A stretch of 34,773 bases of DNA from JBBDLF01 sp040879025 (GCA_040879025.1 JBBDLF010000011.1:1-34773); one strand, 5' to 3'; positions 16,576 through 25,376 are shown, counted from the first letter of the stretch. Numbers and translations: made by a program. The notes: generated from the sequence alone by a model not told the origin.

Positions 16576-16641
16576 CAGCCTTGAGCGCCGGAAAGCAGCC
16601 TTGAGCGCCGTGACAGCCTTGAGCCCCGGAAACCGGCTTGA
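16576..16641. repeat. Tandem repeats of about 19 bp ahead of gpsA
   Basis: CAGCCTTGAG starts at 16576, 16596 and 16614. The first two units share CAGCCTTGAGCGCCG and the third reads CAGCCTTGAGCCCCG. A degenerate fourth copy (CCGGCTTGA, 16633-16641) ends in the A of the gpsA start codon. Spacings are 20, 18 and 19 nt. Confidence 0.7.
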
Positions 16642-17717
16642 TGAGTAAACCCCTGACAACCAGAAAAATAGCAGTAATCGGTGGCGGCAGTTTCGGCACA
16701 GTGATTGCTAACATCGCGGCGGAAAACGGCTGCGACGTTCGTTTTTGGATGCGCAGTGAAGAACTTGCTGAGCAGGTCAACACCTTGCATGAAAACCCCC
16801 AATATTTGCCGGGCTACCCGTTACACGAAAAGGTAGTGGCGACCAATGATATTGTCGCAGCCGCCTCCACCAGTGAAATTATTTTCGTCGCCGTACCCAG
16901 CAGTTCGTTTCGCTCTGTTACAAAAAAGCTGGCCCCCCATATCAGTTCCGATGCCATTTTGATAAGTACAACGAAGGGTATTGAGGCCGGTACTTTCATG
17001 CTGATGAGCCAGATACTGAAAGAAGACGTGCCGGAGGCGCGAGTCGGGGTGCTCAGCGGTCCCAATCTGGCGAGGGAAATTACGCTGAAATCCATTACCG
17101 GAACGGTAATCGCCAGCGAACATGCCGAAGTGCGGGAAATTGTGAAAGCCGTGCTCTCTTCGGAGTATTTTCGGGTTTACAGTAATGATGATATGTTCGG
17201 CGTGGAACTGGGGGGTTCCCTGAAGAACATTTATGCCATTATTGCCGGGCTGGCGGCGGCTGTCGGCATGGGGCATAACACCAACGCCATGCTGGTCACG
17301 CGAAGTCTAACGGAAATGGCCCGCTTCGGCAGGGAACTGGGCGCGGACCCGATGACCTTCCTGGGTCTGGCGGGAGTCGGAGATCTGGTGGTAACCTGTT
17401 CCTCACCCTTGAGTCGAAATTACCGAATTGGTTTTGCGCTGGGCAAGGGGATGACGCTGGAACAGGCGAGCCAGGACGTGGGTCAGATAGCTGAAGGTAT
17501 CAATACCCTGAAGCTCGTTAAGGAAAAAGCAGATGGGATGGGGGTATATATGCCTCTGGTGGGCGGTCTGTATGAAATAGTGTACAACGGTAAGTCAATA
17601 AAGAACATTATTGCTTCACTGATGCTGAGCGAGCAGGCGCTTGATGTGGAATGGGCCGCCGGTGCCAAAAAACAATTGAAAGAACCTCACGGTGCGGGAG
17701 TCGGGAATGGGAGATAA
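16641..17717 (+). CDS. gpsA: Glycerol-3-phosphate dehydrogenase [NAD(P)+]
   Basis: Cytosolic enzyme reducing dihydroxyacetone phosphate to sn-glycerol 3-phosphate, the backbone of phospholipids. The 358-residue product has the N-terminal dinucleotide motif GGGSFGT (14-20), the substrate loop LSGPNLAREI (about 138-147), and the catalytic lysine Lys195 in VELGGSLKNIYAIIAG. The C-terminal helical domain contains GLAGVGDLVVTCSSPLSRN. I chose ATG 16641; a TTG directly before it (16638) is possible. GGAAAC about 10 nt upstream is a modest ribosome site. Its 3' end overlaps the next gene by 11 nt. Confidence 0.96.
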   Translation: MSKPLTTRKIAVIGGGSFGTVIANIAAENGCDVRFWMRSEELAEQVNTLHENPQYLPGYPLHEKVVATNDIVAAASTSEIIFVAVPSSSFRSVTKKLAPHISSDAILISTTKGIEAGTFMLMSQILKEDVPEARVGVLSGPNLAREITLKSITGTVIASEHAEVREIVKAVLSSEYFRVYSNDDMFGVELGGSLKNIYAIIAGLAAAVGMGHNTNAMLVTRSLTEMARFGRELGADPMTFLGLAGVGDLVVTCSSPLSRNYRIGFALGKGMTLEQASQDVGQIAEGINTLKLVKEKADGMGVYMPLVGGLYEIVYNGKSIKNIIASLMLSEQALDVEWAAGAKKQLKEPHGAGVGNGR

Positions 17718-18312
17718 TTTGGACGATGTCATTGAGAATGCAACACGGGGCTCAACCTGGTTGCGAATATTCATTATGTTGATGTTCTATATCGTATTGT
17801 ACGTTACCGGCATAGTGCTGGTGCTGGTTACGCTGGCCCAGGCCTTGTTTGCCGTGTTCAGCGGTGAGGCGAATAGCAACCTGAAAGCGCTGGGCGTAGC
17901 CTTGACCCGTTACGTGGAGCAGATACTTGGTTTTCTGACTTACAATTCCGAATTCAGGCCCTTTCCGTTTGCGCCGTTTCCTGAAATTGACACTGTTCAC
18001 AACGATGACGATGAAGAAGATGAGAATGACGGGGTAGCCGTTTCCGCCGCTTCAAGCAAGGCAGCCGCGTCCGGGCAAGAATCAGTAAAGACACCAAAAG
18101 CCACGGATCCGCCGAAAAGCCCCAGTCCCGGCAAGCAAAACGTCAAGGTCGAAGAACCTCTGGCGCCCGAGTCGCCTGTCATGCCCATTGTTTCAGGTAC
18201 GGAGGGGAAAAACGGAGAAAGTGATGATGTACACAATCACAGCGAGCCGGATCACAGCGAGCCGGATGAAAAAAGCCCGACAACGCCCACAAATGATAAA
18301 CTGAGTACATGA
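17707..18312 (+). CDS. DUF4389 membrane protein with acidic tail
   Basis: A 201-residue protein that looks like the DUF4389 family, of unknown function. A conserved juxtamembrane segment (about residues 12-20) leads into a long hydrophobic stretch of one or two helices (about 18-48). Then come RYVEQILGFLTYN and EFRPFPFAPFP (about 65-90), the family hallmark. The rest is a disordered acidic and Ser/Pro-rich tail with a perfect 15-bp duplication (18238-18267) giving HSEPD twice. ATG 17707 has GGGAG 6 nt upstream (17696-17700); GTG 17692 would add five residues. It overlaps gpsA and the next gene (ATGA), so the three are probably co-transcribed. Confidence 0.85.
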   Translation: MGDNLDDVIENATRGSTWLRIFIMLMFYIVLYVTGIVLVLVTLAQALFAVFSGEANSNLKALGVALTRYVEQILGFLTYNSEFRPFPFAPFPEIDTVHNDDDEEDENDGVAVSAASSKAAASGQESVKTPKATDPPKSPSPGKQNVKVEEPLAPESPVMPIVSGTEGKNGESDDVHNHSEPDHSEPDEKSPTTPTNDKLST

Positions 18313-19283
18313 CGGATTTGACCCGCAACAGGGGACGACAGAATTTGTTGAAAGCGAAGACAGTACACCCCGTCCGTTGCCTGCTGTCTGCCTGTTTACT
18401 GTTATTGCCGTTCAGCCTGCATGCACAGGCGCCGGCGGATATCTCCGGTGCGGCAGATCATCCGGCCGTGGACAGGTTTCCGGCATCAGGAATCGTGGGG
18501 TACAACACCGACGAAGATGTCACCCATCAACTCGTGCTCGGCAGCATGCAACGAGTCGCCGGTCGCGTTACGCCGGAATACGCGGAGCGGTTGCGCGGAG
18601 ATCTCACCGAAATCACCTACGAGATTTCTCAGGCTTTCACCGGCCGGGATGTTTACGATTATTTTATTGAACAGTTTGAGGAGAAAGGCTACGCGCCCTT
18701 GTTCAATTGCGTCGGGAGGAACTGCGGAAGCAGTAACCACTGGGCAAACAATGTATTCGACAACCGGATACTTTATGGTCCGGAACGGTATCAGTATTAC
18801 ACGGCCTATGACACGGGCGACGCCGAGCCGAGTTATTTTTCACTCTATATCATCACCCGTGGTAACCGCCGCATTTATGCTCACCTGGAAGTGCTTGACC
18901 TCTCTGAACCCTCGAACGAGACCGTCGGCATGAATCCTCGAACCATGCTGGACCGGTTGCAACAGGACTACAGCATCGCGCTGCCGAGTCTTTTCTTCGA
19001 CGACAACGACCGGCTCACCGAAGATTCAGATCTTGGACCCACCGTGGCGATGTTGAATCTGAATTCAACGATTCGGGTATTTATCGTAGGTCACCTTTAT
19101 CGCGACCAGCCGGTGGAAATCCTGCAGGATCGGTCACTGTTGCGCGCGCAGAATGTTGTTGAAGAACTGACCGGTGCCGGCATTGATCCGGAACGTGCGG
19201 AAGCCGTGGGTGTGGGTCCGCTCGCGCCGCAATGTAATATCGGGGATTGTGAAGAACGGATAGAAGTGGTTCTGCGACCCTGA
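18309..19283 (+). CDS. Exported DUF4892 / OmpA-like protein
   Basis: A 324-residue exported protein. A hydrophobic signal segment at about residues 22-40 ends in SLHAQA, a likely signal-peptidase site. The central region has the DUF4892 hallmark with Cys134 and Cys139 (CVGRNCGSSNHWANNVF), probably a periplasmic disulfide. The C-terminal 90 residues (IRVFIVGHLYRDQP, RAQNVVEELTGAGI, ERIEVVLRP) resemble a short OmpA-like peptidoglycan-binding domain. ATG 18309 overlaps the previous gene. TTG 18348 would give a more canonical signal peptide starting MKAKT, so the start is open. It converges on folE with only 10 nt between the stop codons. Confidence 0.85.
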   Translation: MTDLTRNRGRQNLLKAKTVHPVRCLLSACLLLLPFSLHAQAPADISGAADHPAVDRFPASGIVGYNTDEDVTHQLVLGSMQRVAGRVTPEYAERLRGDLTEITYEISQAFTGRDVYDYFIEQFEEKGYAPLFNCVGRNCGSSNHWANNVFDNRILYGPERYQYYTAYDTGDAEPSYFSLYIITRGNRRIYAHLEVLDLSEPSNETVGMNPRTMLDRLQQDYSIALPSLFFDDNDRLTEDSDLGPTVAMLNLNSTIRVFIVGHLYRDQPVEILQDRSLLRAQNVVEELTGAGIDPERAEAVGVGPLAPQCNIGDCEERIEVVLRP

Positions 19284-19293
19284 CTCTCCGGCG

Positions 19294-19836
19294 CTAGCGG
19301 GCAATCAGCGACAGAAATTCGTTGCGGGTATTTTGACTGTTACGGAAAGCGCCCAGCATACACGAAGTGGTCATAACCGAATTCTGTTTCTCGACACCGC
19401 GCATCATCATGCACATGTGTTGCGCCTCGATAATCACCGCGGCACCGCTGGCTCCGGTTTTTTCAACTATTGTAGTGGCAATCTCGCTGGTCAGGTTTTC
19501 CTGAATTTGCAGGCGGCGTGCGAACATATCCACAATCCGGGCGATTTTTGACAGACCAATGACCTGCCCTTTGGGTATGTAGGCGACATGGCACTTGCCG
19601 ATAAAGGGGAGTATGTGGTGTTCGCACATGGAATACAGTTCGATATTCTTGACGATGACCATTTCGTCAGAATCGGACGGAAACAGGGCGCCGTTTACGA
19701 TTTCATCGACATTGGTCCGATAGCCTTGCATCAGAAATTTCATGGCATTGGCCGCCCGGGTGGGTGTATCGGCAAGACCCGGACGGTCCGGGTTTTCACC
19801 TATGGCCTTGATGATGTCCTTGAACGCATTATCCAT
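19294..19836 (-). CDS. folE: GTP cyclohydrolase I
   Basis: Converts GTP to 7,8-dihydroneopterin triphosphate, the first step of folate and pterin synthesis; it acts as a decamer in the cytosol. The 180-residue product carries the zinc site Cys71 and His74 (SMCEHHILPF) and Cys142 (QHMCMMMRG). GLSKIARIVDMFARRLQIQE (94-113) and RPGLADTPTRAA near the N-terminus are typical of type IA enzymes. The length is a little shorter than E. coli FolE (222) but normal for Pseudomonas-type copies. It is the only minus-strand gene, divergent from prmB across 141 nt. Confidence 0.96.
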   Translation of the reverse strand: MDNAFKDIIKAIGENPDRPGLADTPTRAANAMKFLMQGYRTNVDEIVNGALFPSDSDEMVIVKNIELYSMCEHHILPFIGKCHVAYIPKGQVIGLSKIARIVDMFARRLQIQENLTSEIATTIVEKTGASGAAVIIEAQHMCMMMRGVEKQNSVMTTSCMLGAFRNSQNTRNEFLSLIAR

Positions 19837-19977
19837 TCGTCAGTCCGGTGGCGGGGTGTTCCAATAAAGCGCTACCGTACGATAACCCTGCGCTTTGGTA
19901 AAGTGGTTTTTAGGCTGCAACACAGAGCCAGGGAATGGTCTGGTTATCGAAAGACCGAGAACAGTACTTGAGAGCAT

Positions 19978-20856
19978 ATGAAAATAGTCGAATTTTTGGA
20001 AACCCTGGCCGAGCGAATGCAGCAAGCGGGCGTGTTTTTCGGCCACGGGACAGATAACGCCTGGGATGATGCGGTCTATCTGGTGCTGGCCAGCCTGGAT
20101 ATCCCGTTTGATTGTCCGGAGCATGACCTGGTCCGGGAGCTAACAGAAGCAGAGTTGAATTTGCTGGAGGAGCGAGCCATACAACGTATCGATGAGCGTC
20201 TGCCAACCGCTTATGTGGTGGGCAAAAGCTGGTTCGCGGGACACTGTTTTCTGAGTGATGCCCGGGCGCTGGTTCCACGCTCACCAATAGCTGAATTGAT
20301 CACGGAACATTTCCAGCCACTGCTTGGGTCGGAGCCGGGTGCAATTTTGGACCTTTGTGCCGGTGGTGGCTGTATCGGGATCGCGAGCGCACTTGCCTTT
20401 CCGGAATCCCGGGTGGATCTGGCGGACATCTCGGAAGCCGCACTGCAACTGGCGTCTGAAAATATACGCCTGCACGGCGTGGAGAAGCGGGTGAAGACGG
20501 TTCAATCCGACCTGTTTGCGAACCTCGACGGCCCGTATGACCTGATCGTCTGTAATCCACCCTATGTTTCCGCCGAGGAAATCTGCGAACTGCCGGCGGA
20601 ATATGTAGCCGAGCCCCTGGCCGGCCTGTACTCTCGCGACAAAGGCCTGGCGTTGCCGTTGCAAATACTCAGGGAAGCGGCTGATGTGCTTGCACCTGGC
20701 GGAATGCTGGTTCTGGAAGTGGGGTATTCCCGTGAGGCGCTGGAGCATCGTCTGCCGTCTGTTCCCCTGTTGTGGCTGGAGTTCGAACGCGGGGGAGGGG
20801 GTGTCGTGGCCATGTCCGCTGCGGAGTTGGAGCGGTACAGGGATTCCTTCAATTAG
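19978..20856 (+). CDS. prmB: Ribosomal protein L3 glutamine methyltransferase
   Basis: An S-adenosylmethionine-dependent N5-glutamine methyltransferase. The 292-residue protein has motif I at about 123-134 (ILDLCAGGGCIGIA) and the glutamine-binding NPPY motif at 193-196 (CNPPYVSAEE). The N-terminal helical extension and the AYVVGKSWFAG segment fit PrmB better than PrmC. Motif I reads CAGGGC where I more often see CTGSGC. The downstream neighbour aroC is the usual partner of prmB, which supports the call over hemK/prmC. Confidence 0.9.
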   Translation: MKIVEFLETLAERMQQAGVFFGHGTDNAWDDAVYLVLASLDIPFDCPEHDLVRELTEAELNLLEERAIQRIDERLPTAYVVGKSWFAGHCFLSDARALVPRSPIAELITEHFQPLLGSEPGAILDLCAGGGCIGIASALAFPESRVDLADISEAALQLASENIRLHGVEKRVKTVQSDLFANLDGPYDLIVCNPPYVSAEEICELPAEYVAEPLAGLYSRDKGLALPLQILREAADVLAPGGMLVLEVGYSREALEHRLPSVPLLWLEFERGGGGVVAMSAAELERYRDSFN

Positions 20857-20970
20857 TGTACAATGCCGTGCTTCATTTTGGCTGCTCTCCTCCACTACCC
20901 GGTGGATATCGGGGGCAAATCCACCGGATGGTATCAGCGCGTTGCGCGCCAACGGTGTCGGGATACACTC

Positions 20971-22062
20971 ATGTCGGGCAATACATTTGGCAGGTTGTTC
21001 AGCATTACCAGCTTTGGCGAGAGCCACGGGCCGGCTTTGGGTTGCATTGTCGACGGCTGCCCGCCGGGGCTTGCACTGACCGAGGCCGACATTCAACAGG
21101 ACCTGGATCGCCGCCGCCCGGGTACTTCACGCTTTACGACTCAGCGTCAGGAAGCGGACCGGGTGTCCATTCTGTCCGGGGTTTTTGAAGGCAGGACCAC
21201 AGGCACGCCCATTGGTCTGTTGATTGAAAATACCGACCAGCGCTCCCGGGACTACAGCAAAATTAAGGATCAGTTCCGCCCTGCGCATGCCGATTTTACC
21301 TATTGGAAGAAGTATGGATTTCGGGATTACCGGGGTGGAGGACGCTCCTCCGCCCGGGAAACGGCCATGCGGGTTGCTGCGGGAGCAGTTGCCAGGAAGT
21401 ACCTGCAGGAACAATTCGGCATCCTGATTCGGGGATATCTGAGCCAATTGGGGCCGGTGAAGGTGGAAACGGTGGATTTCGATGAAGTTCACAACAACCC
21501 GTTTTTCTGTCCTGATCCGGGGAAAGTGTCGGAGATGGAGGCGTTCATGTCAGCCCTGAGCAAAGAGGGTAATTCCATCGGCGCGCGCATAACTGTCATC
21601 GCCAGTGGGGTTCCAGCGGGACTGGGTGAGCCGGTTTTTGACAAACTCGACGCGGATATCGCGCATGCCCTGATGGGGATCAATGCGGCAAAAGGTGTAG
21701 AGATTGGCGCCGGATTCGCGGCGGTAGCCCAGAAAGGAACCGAACACCGGGATGAAATGACGCCGGAGGGATTTCTGTCCAATAATGCGGGGGGAGTGCT
21801 TGGTGGCATTTCCAGTGGACAGGACATCATTGCCCATATTGCACTGAAACCAACCTCCAGCCTGCGGTTGCCGGGCAGATCCATTGATGTGGACGGAAAA
21901 CCCGTGGAAGTCATCACAACCGGACGGCATGATCCCTGCGTCGGCATTCGTGCCACGCCTATCGCCGAAGCCATGTTGGCATTGGTATTGATGGACCATG
22001 TTTTGCGAGACCGTGGACAGAACGCCCGATCACGAACCGCCAAGCGAATGATGGATAATTAA
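20971..22062 (+). CDS. aroC: Chorismate synthase
   Basis: Catalyses the last step of the shikimate pathway, converting EPSP to chorismate with reduced FMN. The 363-residue product begins MSGNTFGRLFSITSFGESHG, the conserved N-terminal signature, and contains RPGTSRFTTQRQEAD (about 49-63), DYRGGGRSSARETAMRVAAG and ATPIAEAMLAL near the end. The frame is open upstream to 20863, but the 36 extra residues do not resemble the family, and ATG 20971 has GGGA 8 nt upstream. It lies 114 nt after prmB and feeds the trp genes further on. Confidence 0.97.
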   Translation: MSGNTFGRLFSITSFGESHGPALGCIVDGCPPGLALTEADIQQDLDRRRPGTSRFTTQRQEADRVSILSGVFEGRTTGTPIGLLIENTDQRSRDYSKIKDQFRPAHADFTYWKKYGFRDYRGGGRSSARETAMRVAAGAVARKYLQEQFGILIRGYLSQLGPVKVETVDFDEVHNNPFFCPDPGKVSEMEAFMSALSKEGNSIGARITVIASGVPAGLGEPVFDKLDADIAHALMGINAAKGVEIGAGFAAVAQKGTEHRDEMTPEGFLSNNAGGVLGGISSGQDIIAHIALKPTSSLRLPGRSIDVDGKPVEVITTGRHDPCVGIRATPIAEAMLALVLMDHVLRDRGQNARSRTAKRMMDN

Positions 22063-22065
22063 ATG

Positions 22066-22094
22066 TTAACATACATTATGTTATACAATTAAAT
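22066..22094 (+). promoter_or_regulatory. Candidate leuC promoter with overlapping palindrome
   Basis: In the AT-rich 66-nt gap between aroC and leuC, TTAACA (22066-22071) and TTAAAT (22089-22094) are 17 nt apart. A perfect inverted repeat, TAACATA-CAT-TATGTTA, covers 22067-22083, overlapping the -35 and the spacer, as a repressor or activator site might. The regulator is unknown and the call is visual. Confidence 0.35.
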
Positions 22095-22128
22095 TAAAGT
22101 ACTTTATAAGACAGTAAGCGGAAGTAAA

Positions 22129-23556
22129 ATGACAGCAAAGACCCTGTACGACAAAATCTGGGACTCCCATCTCGTCACCCAGCGGGAGGATGGCACAGCG
22201 GTAATCTACATTGACCGCCAGTTGATCCACGAGGTCACGTCTCCGCAGGCATTCGAAGGTTTGCGTCTGGCCAACCGGCGGCCGTGGCGCGCGGACGCCA
22301 ACCTGGCCACGCCGGACCATAACATTCCCACGACAACTGAAGAGCGCCACCAGGGACTGGAAGGCATTCGTGACCCGATTTCGCGCATCCAGGTCAGGAC
22401 GCTGGATGAGAATTGCCGCGAGTTTGGAATTCAGGAACTCGACATGAACGATGAGCGCCAGGGTATTGTTCATGTGGTGGGGCCGGAGCAGGGCGCTACC
22501 CTCCCGGGTATGACAATCGTTTGCGGTGATTCCCATACGTCCACTCACGGAGCACTCGGCGCTCTCGCCCACGGTATCGGTACTTCCGAAGTGGAACATG
22601 TGCTTGCCACGCAGTGTCTGGTGCAATCCAAGTCAAGGAACATGCTGATTCGGCTGAACGGGGCCCTTGGCTCGGGCGTCACGGCCAAGGACCTCGTGCT
22701 GGCCATTATCGGGCATATCGGAACCGCGGGTGGCACGGGCTATACCATTGAATTTGCCGGTGACGCTGTCCGGGCTCTTTCCATGGAAGGTCGCATGACC
22801 GTCTGCAATATGGCGATCGAAGCCGGCGCGCGCGCCGGGCTGATTGCCGTGGATGAGACTACACTGAATTATGTCACAGGGCGGCCTTTTGCTCCCCGTG
22901 GCGAGATGCTTGAGCAGGCCAAACGGGTCTGGCGCGATCTGGTCAGTGATGAGGACGCGGTTTTCGACCGCGTCGTGGATATCGATGCGGCCACCATCGA
23001 GCCCCAGGTGACCTGGGGAACCTCTCCGGAAATGGTGGCACCGGTCAGTGGCCGGATTCCTGATCCTGAACTCGAGACCGATCCCGGCCGCCGCAGCAAT
23101 ATCCAGCAGGCGCTGAAATACATGGGTTTGCAGCCGGGAACCCACATAAAGGACATCAAGTTGGATTACGTGTTCATCGGTTCCTGCACCAACTCGAGAA
23201 TTGAAGACCTGCGTGAGGCAGCGAAAGTGGTCAAGGGACGCAAGGTGGCATCGACTATCGAGGTTGCCATGGTGGTTCCCGGTTCAGGACTGGTTAAAAA
23301 GCAGGCTGAGGCGGAAGGTCTGGACCGGGTTTTCATTGAAGCCGGACTGCAATGGCGGGAACCGGGTTGTTCGATGTGCCTGGCGATGAACGCGGATCAG
23401 CTCCCGGCGGGCAAACATTGCGCATCTACCTCCAACCGCAACTTCGAGGGCAGGCAAGGGGCCGGCGGTCGCACCCATCTGGTGAGCCCCGCCATGGCGG
23501 CGGCGGCTGCGATAAACGGATATTTTGTTGATATTCGGGGACTGGAATACCTGTAG
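22129..23556 (+). CDS. leuC: 3-isopropylmalate dehydratase large subunit
   Basis: With LeuD it isomerises 2-isopropylmalate to 3-isopropylmalate in leucine synthesis. The 475-residue aconitase-family protein has the [4Fe-4S] ligands Cys353 (GSCTNSRIEDL), Cys414 and Cys417 (EPGCSMCLAMN). VCGDSHTSTHGALGALAHGI (131-150) and the C-terminal STSNRNFEGRQG are diagnostic of LeuC. GGAAG precedes ATG 22129 at short spacing. leuD follows after 50 nt. Confidence 0.97.
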   Translation: MTAKTLYDKIWDSHLVTQREDGTAVIYIDRQLIHEVTSPQAFEGLRLANRRPWRADANLATPDHNIPTTTEERHQGLEGIRDPISRIQVRTLDENCREFGIQELDMNDERQGIVHVVGPEQGATLPGMTIVCGDSHTSTHGALGALAHGIGTSEVEHVLATQCLVQSKSRNMLIRLNGALGSGVTAKDLVLAIIGHIGTAGGTGYTIEFAGDAVRALSMEGRMTVCNMAIEAGARAGLIAVDETTLNYVTGRPFAPRGEMLEQAKRVWRDLVSDEDAVFDRVVDIDAATIEPQVTWGTSPEMVAPVSGRIPDPELETDPGRRSNIQQALKYMGLQPGTHIKDIKLDYVFIGSCTNSRIEDLREAAKVVKGRKVASTIEVAMVVPGSGLVKKQAEAEGLDRVFIEAGLQWREPGCSMCLAMNADQLPAGKHCASTSNRNFEGRQGAGGRTHLVSPAMAAAAAINGYFVDIRGLEYL

Positions 23557-23606
23557 CATTGATAAATTTAAAGTTTTATAAATCAAATAGATAAACAAAA
23601 GACCTA

Positions 23607-24284
23607 ATGAATATATTTAATATAGAAACCGGCGTGGTGCTGCCCTTGGACAGGGCAAATGTCGACACTGACTACATCATCCCGAAGCAGTTCCTCAAGT
23701 CCATCAAGCGTACCGGTTTCGGGGTGAACCTGTTCGACGAACACCGATATCTTGACAAGGGGGAGCCGGGAATGGATAACAGCAAGCGCCCGCTAAATCC
23801 GGATTTCGTGCTGAACCAGCCTCGCTACCAGGGGGCCCGTATCTTACTGGCGCGCGAAAATTTCGGTTGCGGGTCAAGCCGCGAACATGCGCCATGGGCA
23901 TTGGGCGATTACGGGATCCGTGCGATTATTGCTCCAGGCTATGCCGATATTTTTTATAATAATTGCTTTAAAAATGGGCTGTTACCCATTGTTTTGGATA
24001 AAGAAAAGGTATCCGGTCTTTTTGAGGAAACCGTGGCGACCGAAGGTTACAGCCTGACGGTTGATTTGCCGGGTCAGACTATTACCATGCCCTCTGGAGA
24101 AGACATCCATTTTGATATTGACGGCTTCCGCAAGCACTGTCTGTTACACGGTCTCGATGAGGTTGGAGTGACCCTGCAAGACGCCGAGGCCATCCGCAAA
24201 TTCGAAAATAAATGGCGTGAACGCGCACCCTGGTATTTTGCGTCACAAGGCCCGGGGGCAGGTCCCGGCGAGAAAAGGGGCTGA
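23607..24284 (+). CDS. leuD: 3-isopropylmalate dehydratase small subunit
   Basis: Swivel-domain subunit of isopropylmalate isomerase, 225 residues. Signatures are DRANVDTDYIIPKQFLKSI (13-31), LARENFGCGSSREHAPWAL and FYNNCFKNGLLPI. The C-terminus extends about 20 residues past the usual end with a Gly/Pro-rich tail. The leuC-leuD gap (23557-23606) and the first codons are AT-rich, and I see no clear Shine-Dalgarno sequence before ATG 23607. leuB, which follows leuD in the related Pseudomonas order, is missing here. Confidence 0.97.
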   Translation: MNIFNIETGVVLPLDRANVDTDYIIPKQFLKSIKRTGFGVNLFDEHRYLDKGEPGMDNSKRPLNPDFVLNQPRYQGARILLARENFGCGSSREHAPWALGDYGIRAIIAPGYADIFYNNCFKNGLLPIVLDKEKVSGLFEETVATEGYSLTVDLPGQTITMPSGEDIHFDIDGFRKHCLLHGLDEVGVTLQDAEAIRKFENKWRERAPWYFASQGPGAGPGEKRG

Positions 24285-24359
24285 CAACAGGCCGGACAGG
24301 AGCCCGGGACTGATTAACTGTCATACCATTCAAACAACCTATGATAAAGAGAGATCGCA

Positions 24360-25376
24360 ATGAGCTATAACGTGGCCGTGGTTGGCGCTACCGGAGCAGT
24401 GGGCGAGACCATGATCAGTATCCTTGAAGAACGGAATTTTCCGGTAAATGAACTGTTCCCGCTCGCCAGTGAGCGCTCCGCGGGATCCACGGTCACGTTT
24501 CGCAATCGGCCGGTGACCGTCCAGAATCTGGCAGACTTTGATTTCAGCCAGGTACAGATTGGCCTGTTTTCCGCCGGCGGCAGTGTTTCTGCTGAATTTG
24601 CCCCCAAAGCCACGGAAACCGGCTGTGTGGTAATAGATAACACCTCATGTTTCCGCTATGACGATGAGATTCCATTGGTGGTACCCGAGGTCAATCCCGG
24701 CAAGATTGCCGACTATACCAGGCGCGGCATCATTGCCAACCCCAACTGCTCCACCATTCAGATGCTGGTGGCTCTGAAGCCCATTTACGACGCCGTGGGA
24801 ATCAAGCGCCTGTCGATCGCCACTTACCAGGCGGTATCGGGCACCGGCAAGCAGGCGGTGTCGGAACTGGCCGGACAAACGGCGGACCTGTTGAACGGCA
24901 AAGGCGCCACACCGAAGGTATATCCCCGGCAGATCGCGTTTAATGTACTGCCCCACATCGATGTCTTCCAGGAAAATGGCTACACCAAGGAAGAGATGAA
25001 GATGGTATGGGAGACCCGGAAGATATTTGACGATGACGCCATTCAGGTCAGTGCCACCTGTGTCCGCGTTCCCGTATTCTACGGCCATGCCGAAGCGGTG
25101 CAGATCGAAACCGGCAGTTTTCTCAGTGCTGCGGACGCGCGCAAATTGCTGTCCAGGGCGGCTGGAGTGAAGTTGATCGATCAACCCAAAGATGGCGGAT
25201 ATCCCACGCCAGTTAGCGATTCTGCGGGCAAGGACGCAGTTTTTGTCGGCCGGATCCGGCAGGATATCTCGTTTGAGAATGGTTTAAATATATGGGTGGT
25301 GGCCGATAATGTCCGCAAAGGGGCGGCGCTCAACTCAGTCCAAATTGCTGAAGTGTTGATAAAAGACTATTTATAA
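24360..25376 (+). CDS. asd: Aspartate-semialdehyde dehydrogenase
   Basis: Reduces aspartyl phosphate to aspartate semialdehyde, the branch point to lysine/diaminopimelate, threonine and methionine. The 338-residue protein shows the nucleotide motif VVGATGAVGETM (7-18), catalytic Cys130 in ANPNCSTIQ, VSGTGKQAVSEL, and the C-terminal catalytic region with FYGHAEAV. It is of the shorter type seen in Pseudomonas next to leuB, not the longer E. coli type. ATG 24360 follows a purine-rich AAAGAGAGAT. No strong terminator follows; ACTTG/CAAGT (25382-25397) is a weak hairpin without a U-tract. Confidence 0.96.
   Translation: MSYNVAVVGATGAVGETMISILEERNFPVNELFPLASERSAGSTVTFRNRPVTVQNLADFDFSQVQIGLFSAGGSVSAEFAPKATETGCVVIDNTSCFRYDDEIPLVVPEVNPGKIADYTRRGIIANPNCSTIQMLVALKPIYDAVGIKRLSIATYQAVSGTGKQAVSELAGQTADLLNGKGATPKVYPRQIAFNVLPHIDVFQENGYTKEEMKMVWETRKIFDDDAIQVSATCVRVPVFYGHAEAVQIETGSFLSAADARKLLSRAAGVKLIDQPKDGGYPTPVSDSAGKDAVFVGRIRQDISFENGLNIWVVADNVRKGAALNSVQIAEVLIKDYL

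Noticed and set aside
20281..21096. 271-codon minus-strand frame over prmB and aroC
   Set aside because: It is opposite two clearly conserved genes; a shadow.
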